A stretch of 64,000 bases of DNA from NCBI RefSeq assembly GCF_014648175.1, contig NZ_BMQP01000049.1:1-64000 (forward strand), in the 5' to 3' direction. Position numbers and translations under genes: made by a program. This DNA comes from Planobispora rosea. Lineage in GTDB: Bacteria; Actinomycetota; Actinomycetes; Streptosporangiales; Streptosporangiaceae. The notes under the pieces were generated by a model, which was given only the letters and a program-made list of their open reading frames with translations, did no database searches and was not told the DNA's origin. The stretch's first letter is position 1. Every line of letters begins with the position of its first letter. Below are positions 1 to 7,364 of the stretch, in pieces.

Positions 1-1440
1 GGCGCCCAGGACGAACGCGCCGATCGAGGAGACCATGTTCAGGTCGGTGAAGCCGTCGATCGGGCTGTAGTCGGCGTAGCGGCGCGGGAAGCCCTGCGCG
101 CCCAGCCAGTGCTGGACCAGGAAGGTGGTGTGGAAGCCGATGAACAACGTCCAGAAGTGGAACTTGCCGAGCGTGTCGTTGAGCATCTTGCCGGTGAACT
201 TCGGCCACCAGAAGTAGAAGCCGGCGAACATCGCGAAGACCACGGTGCCGAAGACCACGTAGTGGAAGTGGGCCACCACGAAGTAGGAGTCCGACACCTG
301 GAAGTCCAGCGGGGGCGAGGCCAGGATGACGCCGGTCAGGCCGCCGAACAGGAAGGTGACCAGGAAGCCGATCGAGAACAGCATCGGCGACTCGAAGGTC
401 AGGTGGCCGCGCCACATGGTGCCGATCCAGTTGAAGAACTTCACCCCGGTCGGGACCGCGATCAGGAAGGTCATGAACGAGAAGAACGGCAGCAGCACCT
501 GGCCGGTCGGGAACATGTGGTGCGCCCACACCGTGATCGACAGACCGGCGATGGCGATGGTCGCGCCGACCAGGCCGATGTAGCCGAACAGCGGCTTGCG
601 GCTGAAGACCGGCAGGATCTCCGTCACGATGCCGAAGAACGGCAGGGCGATGATGTAGACCTCGGGGTGGCCGAAGAACCAGAACAGGTGCTGCCAGAGC
701 AGCGCGCCGCCGGTGGCCGAGTCGAAGATGTGCGTGCCGAGCTTGCGGTCGGCCTCCAGGGCCAGCAGCGCGGCGGCCAGCACCGGGAAGGCCATCAGCA
801 CCAGGATCGAGGTGAGCAGCACGTTCCAGGTGAACATCGGCATGCGGAACATGGTCATGCCGGGCGCGCGCATGCAGACGATCGTGGTGATGAAGTTGAC
901 CGAGCCGAGGATGGTGCCCAGACCGCTGATGGTCAGGCCCATGATCCACAGGTCGCCGCCGATGCCGGGCGAGCTGATCGCGTTCGACAGCGGGGTGTAG
1001 GCGAACCAGCCGAAGCTGGCCGCGCCGCCCGGGGTGAAGAAACCCGACATGGCGATGGTGCTGCCGAAGGTGAACAGCCAGTAGCTGACCATGTTCAGGC
1101 GCGGGAAGGCCACGTCCGGCGCGCCGATCTGCAGCGGCATCAGCTCGTTGGCGAAGCCGGCGAACAGCGGCGTGGCGAACATCAGCAGCATCACCGTGCC
1201 GTGCATGGTGAACAGCTGGTTGAACTGCTCGTTGCTGGTGAGCTGGAGGCCCGGCTGGGCCAGCTCCGCCCGCATGACCAGCGCCATGACGCCGCCGATC
1301 AGGAAGAACACGAACGAGGTGATCAGGTAGAGGTGCCCGATGATCTTGTGATCGGTGGACGACGCCCACTTCGCGATGATGGAGCCCTTACGGGTCGGCG
1401 TCGGGCCGCCGACGATCACGGGGCTGCTGAGTGTGGTCAC
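1..1440 (-). CDS. ctaD: cytochrome c oxidase subunit I (partial)
   Basis: Catalytic membrane subunit of the aa3-type terminal oxidase, which reduces oxygen with electrons from the cytochrome bc branch. 480 codons are visible from a GTG start; the C-terminus runs off the window's left edge. The translation shows the family's run of membrane helices and landmarks: [10 protein letters not shown] (haem-ligand His), [21 protein letters not shown] with the paired CuB histidines, and VAHFHYVV. The GTG start overlaps the ctaC stop as GTGA, so the two genes are translationally coupled. The reading frame stays open to base 1. Confidence 0.97.
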   Translation of the reverse strand, partial: MTTLSSPVIVGGPTPTRKGSIIAKWASSTDHKIIGHLYLITSFVFFLIGGVMALVMRAELAQPGLQLTSNEQFNQLFTMHGTVMLLMFATPLFAGFANELMPLQIGAPDVAFPRLNMVSYWLFTFGSTIAMSGFFTPGGAASFGWFAYTPLSNAISSPGIGGDLWIMGLTISGLGTILGSVNFITTIVCMRAPGMTMFRMPMFTWNVLLTSILVLMAFPVLAAALLALEADRKLGTHIFDSATGGALLWQHLFWFFGHPEVYIIALPFFGIVTEILPVFSRKPLFGYIGLVGATIAIAGLSITVWAHHMFPTGQVLLPFFSFMTFLIAVPTGVKFFNWIGTMWRGHLTFESPMLFSIGFLVTFLFGGLTGVILASPPLDFQVSDSYFVVAHFHYVVFGTVVFAMFAGFYFWWPKFTGKMLNDTLGKFHFWTLFIGFHTTFLVQHWLGAQGFPRRYADYSPIDGFTDLNMVSSIGAFVLGA

Positions 1441-2231
1441 TGGGCACCCGCCTGCTTAGCGATGTACTGGTCGAACTCGTCCTGCGTGACGAGCTTGACG
1501 TTGAAGAGCATCCGGCTGTGGTCCACGCCGCAGAGCTCGGCGCAGCGGCCGGCGTAGGTGCCGGGCTTGTCCAGCGTCGTCACCTGGAAGCGGTTGTCCA
1601 CGCCCGGGATCACGTCGAGCTTGAACTTGAACGCCGGGACCCAGAAGGAGTGGATGACGTCCGGCGAGGAGAGGTTGAACTGGATCCGCTTGCCCGCCGG
1701 GAGCACCAGCTGCGGGCCCTGCTCATAGTTGTCGACGGGGACCCCGACGACCTCGGCCGTCTTGCCGCCGGCCTCGGTCGTGAAGCGCCAGCTCCACTGG
1801 AACGCCTCGACCTTGACCGTCACGTCGGGCTTGGCAGACATGTCGGTGAGGTAGTTCTGGTCACGCGCGGTGAAGTAGAACAGGACGCTCACCATGATCA
1901 GCGGCACGATCGTGTAGAGCATCTCGATCGGCAGGTTGTAACGCACCTGGGGCGGGAGCGCCGCAGAGTTCTTCCGCTTGCGATGGAACGCCACGGACCA
2001 CAGGATCAGGCCCCACACGACCACACCGGTGGCGAGGGCCGCGATCCAGGATCCGTTCCACAGATCCTGGACGACCTCGGACTGCTCGGTGATGCCCTCG
2101 GGCATGCCGCCGCGCTTCCAGTCTTCAGCACTGCACGCCGTCACGGACACCAGCAGCAGCGCCAGAGCGGCAGCGCGTGGCACCCGGCGGCGGGCCAACG
2201 GACGCCGTGCAGAACGGCGGGTCGGACTCAC
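1437..2231 (-). CDS. ctaC: cytochrome c oxidase subunit II
   Basis: Subunit II carries the CuA centre that accepts electrons for subunit I. The 264-aa product has an Arg-rich N-terminus, a hydrophobic segment ending in a lipobox-like SVTAC (lipoprotein signal), two transmembrane helices (around residues 60-80 and 105-125) and a periplasmic cupredoxin domain. The CuA motif [12 protein letters not shown] lies near the C-terminus. GTG start. It is first in the ctaC-ctaD operon and divergent from the cysteine desulfurase gene; the roughly 160-bp space between them should hold both promoters. Confidence 0.96.
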   Translation of the reverse strand: MSPTRRSARRPLARRRVPRAAALALLLVSVTACSAEDWKRGGMPEGITEQSEVVQDLWNGSWIAALATGVVVWGLILWSVAFHRKRKNSAALPPQVRYNLPIEMLYTIVPLIMVSVLFYFTARDQNYLTDMSAKPDVTVKVEAFQWSWRFTTEAGGKTAEVVGVPVDNYEQGPQLVLPAGKRIQFNLSSPDVIHSFWVPAFKFKLDVIPGVDNRFQVTTLDKPGTYAGRCAELCGVDHSRMLFNVKLVTQDEFDQYIAKQAGAQ

Positions 2232-2391
2232 GGATCGCCTACCCCACAGATGAAGCCCAGGAGTCGCTCCTGGGCGGTCGTATGTTCATTTTGCAGTTCA
2301 CAGCTTTACGCTGGGGGACACATTAGCGCGGCCGGTCGCCGCCCCCCCGCGCAGCCCCCGATTGTGTCGTGCGGGGTGCGACGATTGGGGC

Positions 2392-3528
2392 GTGGCGTAC
2401 TTCGACGCGGCCTCCACCGAGCCGCTGCATCCCCAGGCACGCGAGGCCCTGATCTCGGCGCTCGACGCCGGCTGGGCCGATCCAGCGAGGCTGTACGGCT
2501 CCGCGCGCCGGGCAAAGATGTTACTGGAACAGGCGCGGTCCGAGATCGCCGAGGTGCTCGGCTGCCGCTCGGACGAGCTGTCCTTCACCGCCTCGGGCAC
2601 CCAGGCGGTGCACCTGGGCGTGCTCGGCGCCCTGCGCGGGCGGCGCCGGGCCGGCCGCCGCCTGGTCGTCTCGGCCGCGGAGCACTCCAGCGTGCTGCAC
2701 GCCGGGCAGGTGCACGAGGCCGAGGGCGGCTCGATGGAGACGGTGGGCGTCGGCCGTACCGGCGTGGTGGACCTGGAGGCGTTCGGCGCGGCGGTCCGCG
2801 CGGAGGGCACGGCCCTGGCCTGTCTGCAGAGCGCCAACCACGAGGTCGGGACCGTCCAGCCGGTCGCCGAGGCGGCGGGGCTGTGCGCCGGGGCGGGTGT
2901 CCCGCTGCTGGTGGACGCCGCGCAGACCGCGGGCCGCGGGCCCGTGCCGCCGGGCTGGTCGCTGCTGGCGGCGAGCGCGCACAAGTGGGGCGGCCCGGCC
3001 GGGGTCGGCGTGCTCGCCGTCCGCAAGGGCACCCGCTGGCGCAGCCCGCTGCCCGAGGACGAGCGGGAGCGGCGCAGGGTCCCGGGGTTCGAGAACGTGC
3101 CGGCCGTCGTCGCGGCGGCCGCCGCGCTGCGCGCCGTGGCCGCCGAGGCGGAGCGGGAGGGAGCCCGCCTGGCGGCTCTGGTCGACCGGGTCCGCGCGGA
3201 GGTGCCCCGGCTCGTCCCGGACGTCGAGGTGATCGGCGAGCCCGTCGCGAGGGTCCCGCACATCGTCACCTTCTCCTGCCTCTACGTGGAGGGAGAGGCG
3301 CTGCTCACCGAACTCGATCGAGCCGGATTCTCCGTATCGTCCGGAAGTTCCTGCACGGCGAGTACGCTTCGTCCATCGCACGTTTTGGAGGCCATGGGCG
3401 TGCTTACGCATGGCAACGTCCGGGTATCGCTGCCCCGTGGCGCCTCCGAGGCGGATGTCGACCGCTTCCTCGCCGTCCTGCCGGACGCCGTCCGCAGGAT
3501 CCGGGAAGAGGCGGGAGTGAAGCTGTGA
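2392..3528 (+). CDS. cysteine desulfurase-like class V aminotransferase
   Basis: PLP enzyme expected to strip sulfur from L-cysteine to a protein persulfide. GTG start at VAYFDAASTEP, giving 378 aa. The SAHKWGGPAGVG segment holds the PLP lysine, NHEVGTVQP is the conserved substrate and cofactor strand, and SSGSSCTAS near the C-terminus holds the catalytic cysteine. A TusA-like sulfur carrier follows 27 bp downstream and is the obvious acceptor. An A-type Fe-S carrier and the Fe-S enzyme NadA lie within 4 kb, but the downstream target is not shown by sequence. It is shorter at the N-terminus than IscS. Confidence 0.9.
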   Translation: MAYFDAASTEPLHPQAREALISALDAGWADPARLYGSARRAKMLLEQARSEIAEVLGCRSDELSFTASGTQAVHLGVLGALRGRRRAGRRLVVSAAEHSSVLHAGQVHEAEGGSMETVGVGRTGVVDLEAFGAAVRAEGTALACLQSANHEVGTVQPVAEAAGLCAGAGVPLLVDAAQTAGRGPVPPGWSLLAASAHKWGGPAGVGVLAVRKGTRWRSPLPEDERERRRVPGFENVPAVVAAAAALRAVAAEAEREGARLAALVDRVRAEVPRLVPDVEVIGEPVARVPHIVTFSCLYVEGEALLTELDRAGFSVSSGSSCTASTLRPSHVLEAMGVLTHGNVRVSLPRGASEADVDRFLAVLPDAVRRIREEAGVKL

Positions 3529-3555
3529 TCGGAGAGTTCGGGGAGTGAGAACGGG

Positions 3556-3825
3556 ATGACGTCCAGGCAGACCTCCGAGGAGGACGTCGGTCAGGCTCCG
3601 GCGCTGACCATCGACGCCCTGGGCAAGAAGTGCCCGATCCCCATCATCATGCTCGCCGAGCGGATCAACCACGTCCCGCTGAACGGGGTCGTCGCCGTCC
3701 TCGCCGACGACCCGGCCGCGTTCACCGACATCCCCGCCTGGTGCCGGCTGAAGTCGCACCGCCATGTGGCCAGCCACGAGCTCCCGCAGGGCGGCTGGGC
3801 GATTCATGTGCGTCGCAACTACTGA
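3556..3825 (+). CDS. TusA-like sulfur carrier protein
   Basis: 89-aa SirA/TusA-fold protein. The conserved C-P-x-P motif is present in ALGKKCPIPI, whose cysteine carries the persulfide; ADDPAAFTDIPAW and the hydrophobic SHE...WAIHVRR strand match the rest of the fold. It lies 27 bp after the cysteine desulfurase gene on the same strand, so a two-gene sulfur relay (desulfurase to carrier) is the natural reading. The final acceptor, such as tRNA thiolation or molybdenum cofactor synthesis, cannot be told from the window. Confidence 0.9.
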   Translation: MTSRQTSEEDVGQAPALTIDALGKKCPIPIIMLAERINHVPLNGVVAVLADDPAAFTDIPAWCRLKSHRHVASHELPQGGWAIHVRRNY

Positions 3826-3888
3826 CATGCCCGAAAAGTGGGTATGAGCCCCTCCGGACATCCACCACACGTTTCGGGGGGAAACGGC

Positions 3889-4311
3889 GTGAATGCAGAA
3901 ACCGCCAAGGATGTGATGAGCTCCGGCTGCCAGTGCATCGAGTCGGACCAGTCACTCGAACGGGCCGCGCAGCTCATGGAGGAGCTCGGCGTCGGGGCGC
4001 TGCCGATCTGCGGGCCCGACGACCGGCTGAAGGGCATCATCACCGACCGCGACATCGTCGTGAAGTGCGTGGCCCAGGGGAAGGACCCCTCCGAGGTCAC
4101 CGCCGGCGAGCTGGCCACCGGGCTGGTCTGGGTCGACGCCAACGCCAGCGTCGAGGAGGCCCTCTCCAAGATGGAGCAGAACCAGATCAAGCGGCTGCCG
4201 GTGATCGAGAACGGCCGCATCGTCGGCATGATCAGCGAGGCCGACCTGGCCAAGAACCTTCCCGACGATCAGCTGGCCGACTTCGTCCACCGCGTCTACG
4301 CGGGCGTCTGA
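3889..4311 (+). CDS. CBS-pair domain protein
   Basis: 140 aa consisting of two CBS repeats and nothing else. The first is around LMEELGVGALPICGPDDRLKG with ITDRDIV, the second around KMEQNQIKRLPVI with GMISEADLA. Tandem CBS domains bind adenosyl ligands (AMP, ATP, SAM) and sense energy state; stand-alone ones are common in actinobacteria and often stress or hypoxia linked. The GTG start is chosen over an upstream in-frame ATG because a strong GGGGGGAA ribosome site sits about 8 bases before it. Confidence 0.9.
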   Translation: MNAETAKDVMSSGCQCIESDQSLERAAQLMEELGVGALPICGPDDRLKGIITDRDIVVKCVAQGKDPSEVTAGELATGLVWVDANASVEEALSKMEQNQIKRLPVIENGRIVGMISEADLAKNLPDDQLADFVHRVYAGV

Positions 4312-4395
4312 TCTCGGTTCGCGCCGCCGTACGGCCCGCCCGGCGCGCGGGCCGGGCCGTACGGCACAGCATCACAGGAGAACGTACGGCGGGCG

Positions 4396-5382
4396 TCAGG
4401 CGTAGTGGCAGCGCACGTTCTGGGCCACCTCGGCGGCGGCCTCGGCGCCGTAGGCTGCGCTGAAGCGCTCCAGGAAGACCCGCTGGCGGAGCTCGTACTC
4501 CTGGCCGCCGACGCGCTCCAGCACGTGGGTGGCGGTGAGGTTGCCGATCTGGCCGCAGCGCTCCAGGGACAGGCCCCAGGCCAGACCGGCCAGGAAGCCG
4601 GAGCGGAAGGCGTCGCCGACGCCGGTGGGGTCGGCCTTGCCCAGTTCGGGAGCCGACGGGATGTGCAGGGACGGCTCGCCCTTGCGGTCGATCACGACGC
4701 CCTTGGGGCCGAGCGTGGTGACGCGGACGCCGACCCGGCCGAGGACCTCCTCGTCGGACCATCCGGTCTTCTGCTCGATCAGGCCCTTCTCGTAGTCGTT
4801 GCCGAACAGGTAGGCGGCGCCGTCGACCAGCTGGCGGATGTCCTCGCCGGGCATGCGGGCCAGCTGCTGGGACGGGTCGGCCGCGAACGGGATGCCCCGC
4901 TGGCGGGCCTCGTCGGTGTGGCGGAGCATCGCGTCGGGGTCGTTGGGGCTCACCAGCACCAGGTCGAGTCCGCCCACCCGGTCGGCGATCGGCTGCAGCT
5001 CGATCAGCCGGGCCTCGGCCATCGCGCCGGTGTAGAACGACGCGATCTGGTTGTGCTCCTCGTCGGTGGTGCACAGGAAGCGGGCCGTGTGGAACGTCTC
5101 GGAGACGTGCACCGACGCGCAGTCGACGCCGTGGCGCTCCAGCCAGGAGCGGTAGTCGGCGAAGTCGGCGCCGACGGCGCCGACGAGGATCGGCGACAGG
5201 CCCAGGCAGCCCATCCCGAAGGAGATGTTGGCCGCGCAACCGCCCCGACGGACCTGCAGGTCGTCCACGAGGAACGACAGGGAGACCCGGTGCAGCTGGT
5301 CGGCGACGAGCTGGTCGCCGAAGCGCCCCGGGAACGTCATCAGGTGGTCGGTGGCGATGGAGCCGGTAATGGCGATGCGCAC
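4396..5382 (-). CDS. adoK: PfkB-family carbohydrate kinase, probable adenosine kinase
   Basis: 328-aa ribokinase-like enzyme. The N-terminus RIAITGSIATDHLM, the glycine-rich GGCAANISFGMGCLG loop and the C-terminal signature DPTGVGDAFRSGFLAGL (anion hole and catalytic Asp) are all present. It matches, in family and genomic position near ctaC and the HesB protein, the M. tuberculosis adenosine kinase AdoK; substrate specificity is inferred from that. The GTG start follows GAGGAGAAGG by a proper spacing, so the longer upstream frame is not used. Confidence 0.85.
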   Translation of the reverse strand: MRIAITGSIATDHLMTFPGRFGDQLVADQLHRVSLSFLVDDLQVRRGGCAANISFGMGCLGLSPILVGAVGADFADYRSWLERHGVDCASVHVSETFHTARFLCTTDEEHNQIASFYTGAMAEARLIELQPIADRVGGLDLVLVSPNDPDAMLRHTDEARQRGIPFAADPSQQLARMPGEDIRQLVDGAAYLFGNDYEKGLIEQKTGWSDEEVLGRVGVRVTTLGPKGVVIDRKGEPSLHIPSAPELGKADPTGVGDAFRSGFLAGLAWGLSLERCGQIGNLTATHVLERVGGQEYELRQRVFLERFSAAYGAEAAAEVAQNVRCHYA

Positions 5383-5457
5383 GGGATCCTTCTCCTCGTT
5401 GTCAGCATCTTCGGGAAATGAGCCCCGCAAGAATACGCGAAGTCGCAGCACAACGAA

Positions 5458-5493
5458 GCCCTGCCGGGTGAGGAACATCTCACCCGGCAGGGC
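5458..5493 (-). terminator. rho-independent-type terminator after erpA
   Basis: Perfect 15-bp inverted repeat (5458-5472 with 5479-5493) around a 6-base loop, followed on the minus strand by a moderately T-rich TTCGTTGTG. It lies 35 bp after the erpA stop and before the kinase start, so it should separate the two transcripts. Confidence 0.8.
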
Positions 5494-5528
5494 TCGGTGG
5501 CCTGCCCGCCGGCCGGACGGATCTCTCG

Positions 5529-5882
5529 TTAGTTGAACGAGTCGCCGCAGGCGCAGGAGCCCGTGGCGTTCGGGTTGTCGATCGTGAAGCCCTGCTTCTC
5601 GATCGTGTCGACGAAGTCGATCGTCGCGCCCATGAGGTACGGCGCGCTCATCCGGTCGGTGACGACGCTCACACCGTTGAAGTCGGTGACGATGTCGCCG
5701 TCCATCGAACGGTCGTCGAAGAAGAGCTGGTAGCGCAGGCCGGAGCAGCCGCCGGGCTGCACGGCCACGCGCAGCTGGAGGCCTTCCTCGCCCTGCTGCT
5801 CCAGCAGGCTCTTGACCTTGGCCGCGGCCGCGTCGCTCAGGATCAGGCCCTGGGCCGTGGTCTCGCTGCTCTCAACCGACAT
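5529..5882 (-). CDS. erpA: A-type iron-sulfur cluster carrier (HesB/IscA/ErpA family)
   Basis: 117-aa carrier that delivers Fe-S clusters to apo-enzymes. The three ligand cysteines are in place: one in QPGGCSGLRYQL and two in the C-terminal SCACGDSF. Length and spacing are standard for the family. It is divergent from nadA, whose product needs a 4Fe-4S cluster, a fitting pairing also seen by position in other actinobacteria. ATG start. Confidence 0.93.
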   Translation of the reverse strand: MSVESSETTAQGLILSDAAAAKVKSLLEQQGEEGLQLRVAVQPGGCSGLRYQLFFDDRSMDGDIVTDFNGVSVVTDRMSAPYLMGATIDFVDTIEKQGFTIDNPNATGSCACGDSFN

Positions 5883-6029
5883 GTGGTGACTCCCGCGTCT
5901 GCGTCAGCCGGCCCGACCGGGACGGCTGTCTGTTTCTGACGTCCTTCTTAGACGCTACCAACACCTGTCCGCTGCCACACATTCCATGTCCCCTCCCCCG
6001 GAATAAATGCCGCAAGCCATGTGTCATCA

Positions 6030-6051
6030 TTAGTCGTCAGTTCGACGATAA
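6030..6051. promoter_or_regulatory. inverted repeat before nadA, possible operator
   Basis: TTAGTCGTC and GACGATAA form an 8-bp inverted repeat with one bulged base around a 5-base spacer. The right arm runs into the nadA ribosome site AAGGGGG, so a bound repressor could block initiation. NAD-biosynthesis operons of actinobacteria are often controlled by NrtR/NdnR-type repressors; assigning this site to one is inference only. Confidence 0.4.
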
Positions 6052-6063
6052 GGGGGTGTGGTC

Positions 6064-7218
6064 GTGACGACCACCGAGACCGGGCTTCCACTCTTCGTCC
6101 TCGGCCGGGGTGCCGACGCGCACAGCGAGCGCGGGGTGGACTGTCCCGGAGAGCTGCCGCCCGCCTCCGACCCCGCGCTCGTCGAGCGCGCGCGGCGGGC
6201 CAAGGCGGCGCTCGGCGACCGGGTCTTCGTGCTCGGCCACCACTACCAGCGTGACGAGGTCATCCAGTTCGCCGACGTGACCGGCGACTCGTTCAAGCTC
6301 GCCCGGGAGGCCGCGGCGCGGCCCGAGGCCGAGTACATCGTCTTCTGCGGCGTGCACTTCATGGCCGAGTCCGCCGACATCCTGACCGGCGACGCGCAGC
6401 GGGTCGTGCTGCCCGACATGGCGGCCGGGTGCTCGATGGCCGACATGGCCACCTTCGACCAGGTCGAGGAGTGCTGGGAGGCGCTCCAGGACGCCGGGAT
6501 CGCCGACGTCACCGTCCCGGTGACCTACATGAACTCCAGCGCCGACATCAAGGCCTTCTGCGGGCGCAACGGCGGCGCCGTGTGCACCTCCTCCAACGCC
6601 CGGCGGGCCCTGGACTGGGCGTTCTCCCGCGGGGAGAAGGTCCTGTTCCTGCCCGACCAGCACCTGGGCCGCAACACCGCGGTCCTGGAGATGGGCCTGT
6701 CGCTGGACGACTGCGTCGTCTACAACCCGCACCGCCCGAACGGCGGGCTGACCGTCCAGCAGCTGCGCGACGCGAAGATGATCCTGTGGCGCGGGCACTG
6801 CTCGGTGCACGGCCGCTTCTCCGCGCAGAACGTCGACGACGTGCGCGAGCGCATCCCGGGCGTCAACGTGCTGGTCCACCCCGAGTGCAAGCACGAGGTC
6901 GTCGTCAAGGCCGACTACGTCGGCTCGACCGAGTACATCATCAACAAGCTCCAGGACGCCCCCGCGGGCTCGTCCTGGGCCGTCGGCACCGAGCTGAACC
7001 TCGTCAAGCGGCTCGGGGCGATGTTCCCCGACAAGCACGTGACGTTCCTGGACAAGACCGTCTGCTACTGCTCGACGATGAACCGCATCGACCTGCCGCA
7101 CCTGGTGTGGGCGCTGGAGTCCCTCGCCGCCGGCCAGGTCGTCAACCAGATCACCGTGGACGCCGACACCACGCACTGGGCCAAGGTCGCCCTCGACCGG
7201 ATGCTCGCCCTGCCCTGA
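6064..7218 (+). CDS. nadA: quinolinate synthase A
   Basis: Condenses iminoaspartate with dihydroxyacetone phosphate to quinolinate, the first committed ring-forming step of de novo NAD synthesis. The 384-aa product shows LGHHYQRDEVIQFAD, the cluster-region cysteines in YIVFCGVHF, VHPECKHEV and KTVCYCSTM, and FLPDQHLGRNT. The GTG at 6064 is preferred to the GTG at 6058 because AAGGGGG at 6050-6056 is then correctly spaced. nadB and nadC are not adjacent. Confidence 0.95.
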   Translation: MTTTETGLPLFVLGRGADAHSERGVDCPGELPPASDPALVERARRAKAALGDRVFVLGHHYQRDEVIQFADVTGDSFKLAREAAARPEAEYIVFCGVHFMAESADILTGDAQRVVLPDMAAGCSMADMATFDQVEECWEALQDAGIADVTVPVTYMNSSADIKAFCGRNGGAVCTSSNARRALDWAFSRGEKVLFLPDQHLGRNTAVLEMGLSLDDCVVYNPHRPNGGLTVQQLRDAKMILWRGHCSVHGRFSAQNVDDVRERIPGVNVLVHPECKHEVVVKADYVGSTEYIINKLQDAPAGSSWAVGTELNLVKRLGAMFPDKHVTFLDKTVCYCSTMNRIDLPHLVWALESLAAGQVVNQITVDADTTHWAKVALDRMLALP

Positions 7219-7306
7219 TCCTCTGACTCCCCATCCCCCGGATCCCCTGTCCTCGGCCGCCGTCCCCGGCCACCCCGCGGCAGACGTGATCCCCCGGTCA
7301 ACGGGA

Positions 7307-7335
7307 ACGGGCCCCCGGCGACGCCGGGGGCCCGT
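7307..7335. terminator. bidirectional terminator between nadA and the kinase gene
   Basis: Perfect 13-bp inverted repeat (7307-7319 and 7323-7335) with a 3-base loop lying between the converging ends of nadA and the Ser/Thr kinase gene. No clear U tract on either side, as is common in high-GC actinobacteria. Confidence 0.8.
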
Positions 7336-7364
7336 CGTGCCCGTCCGGACGGGACCCCTGCGGG

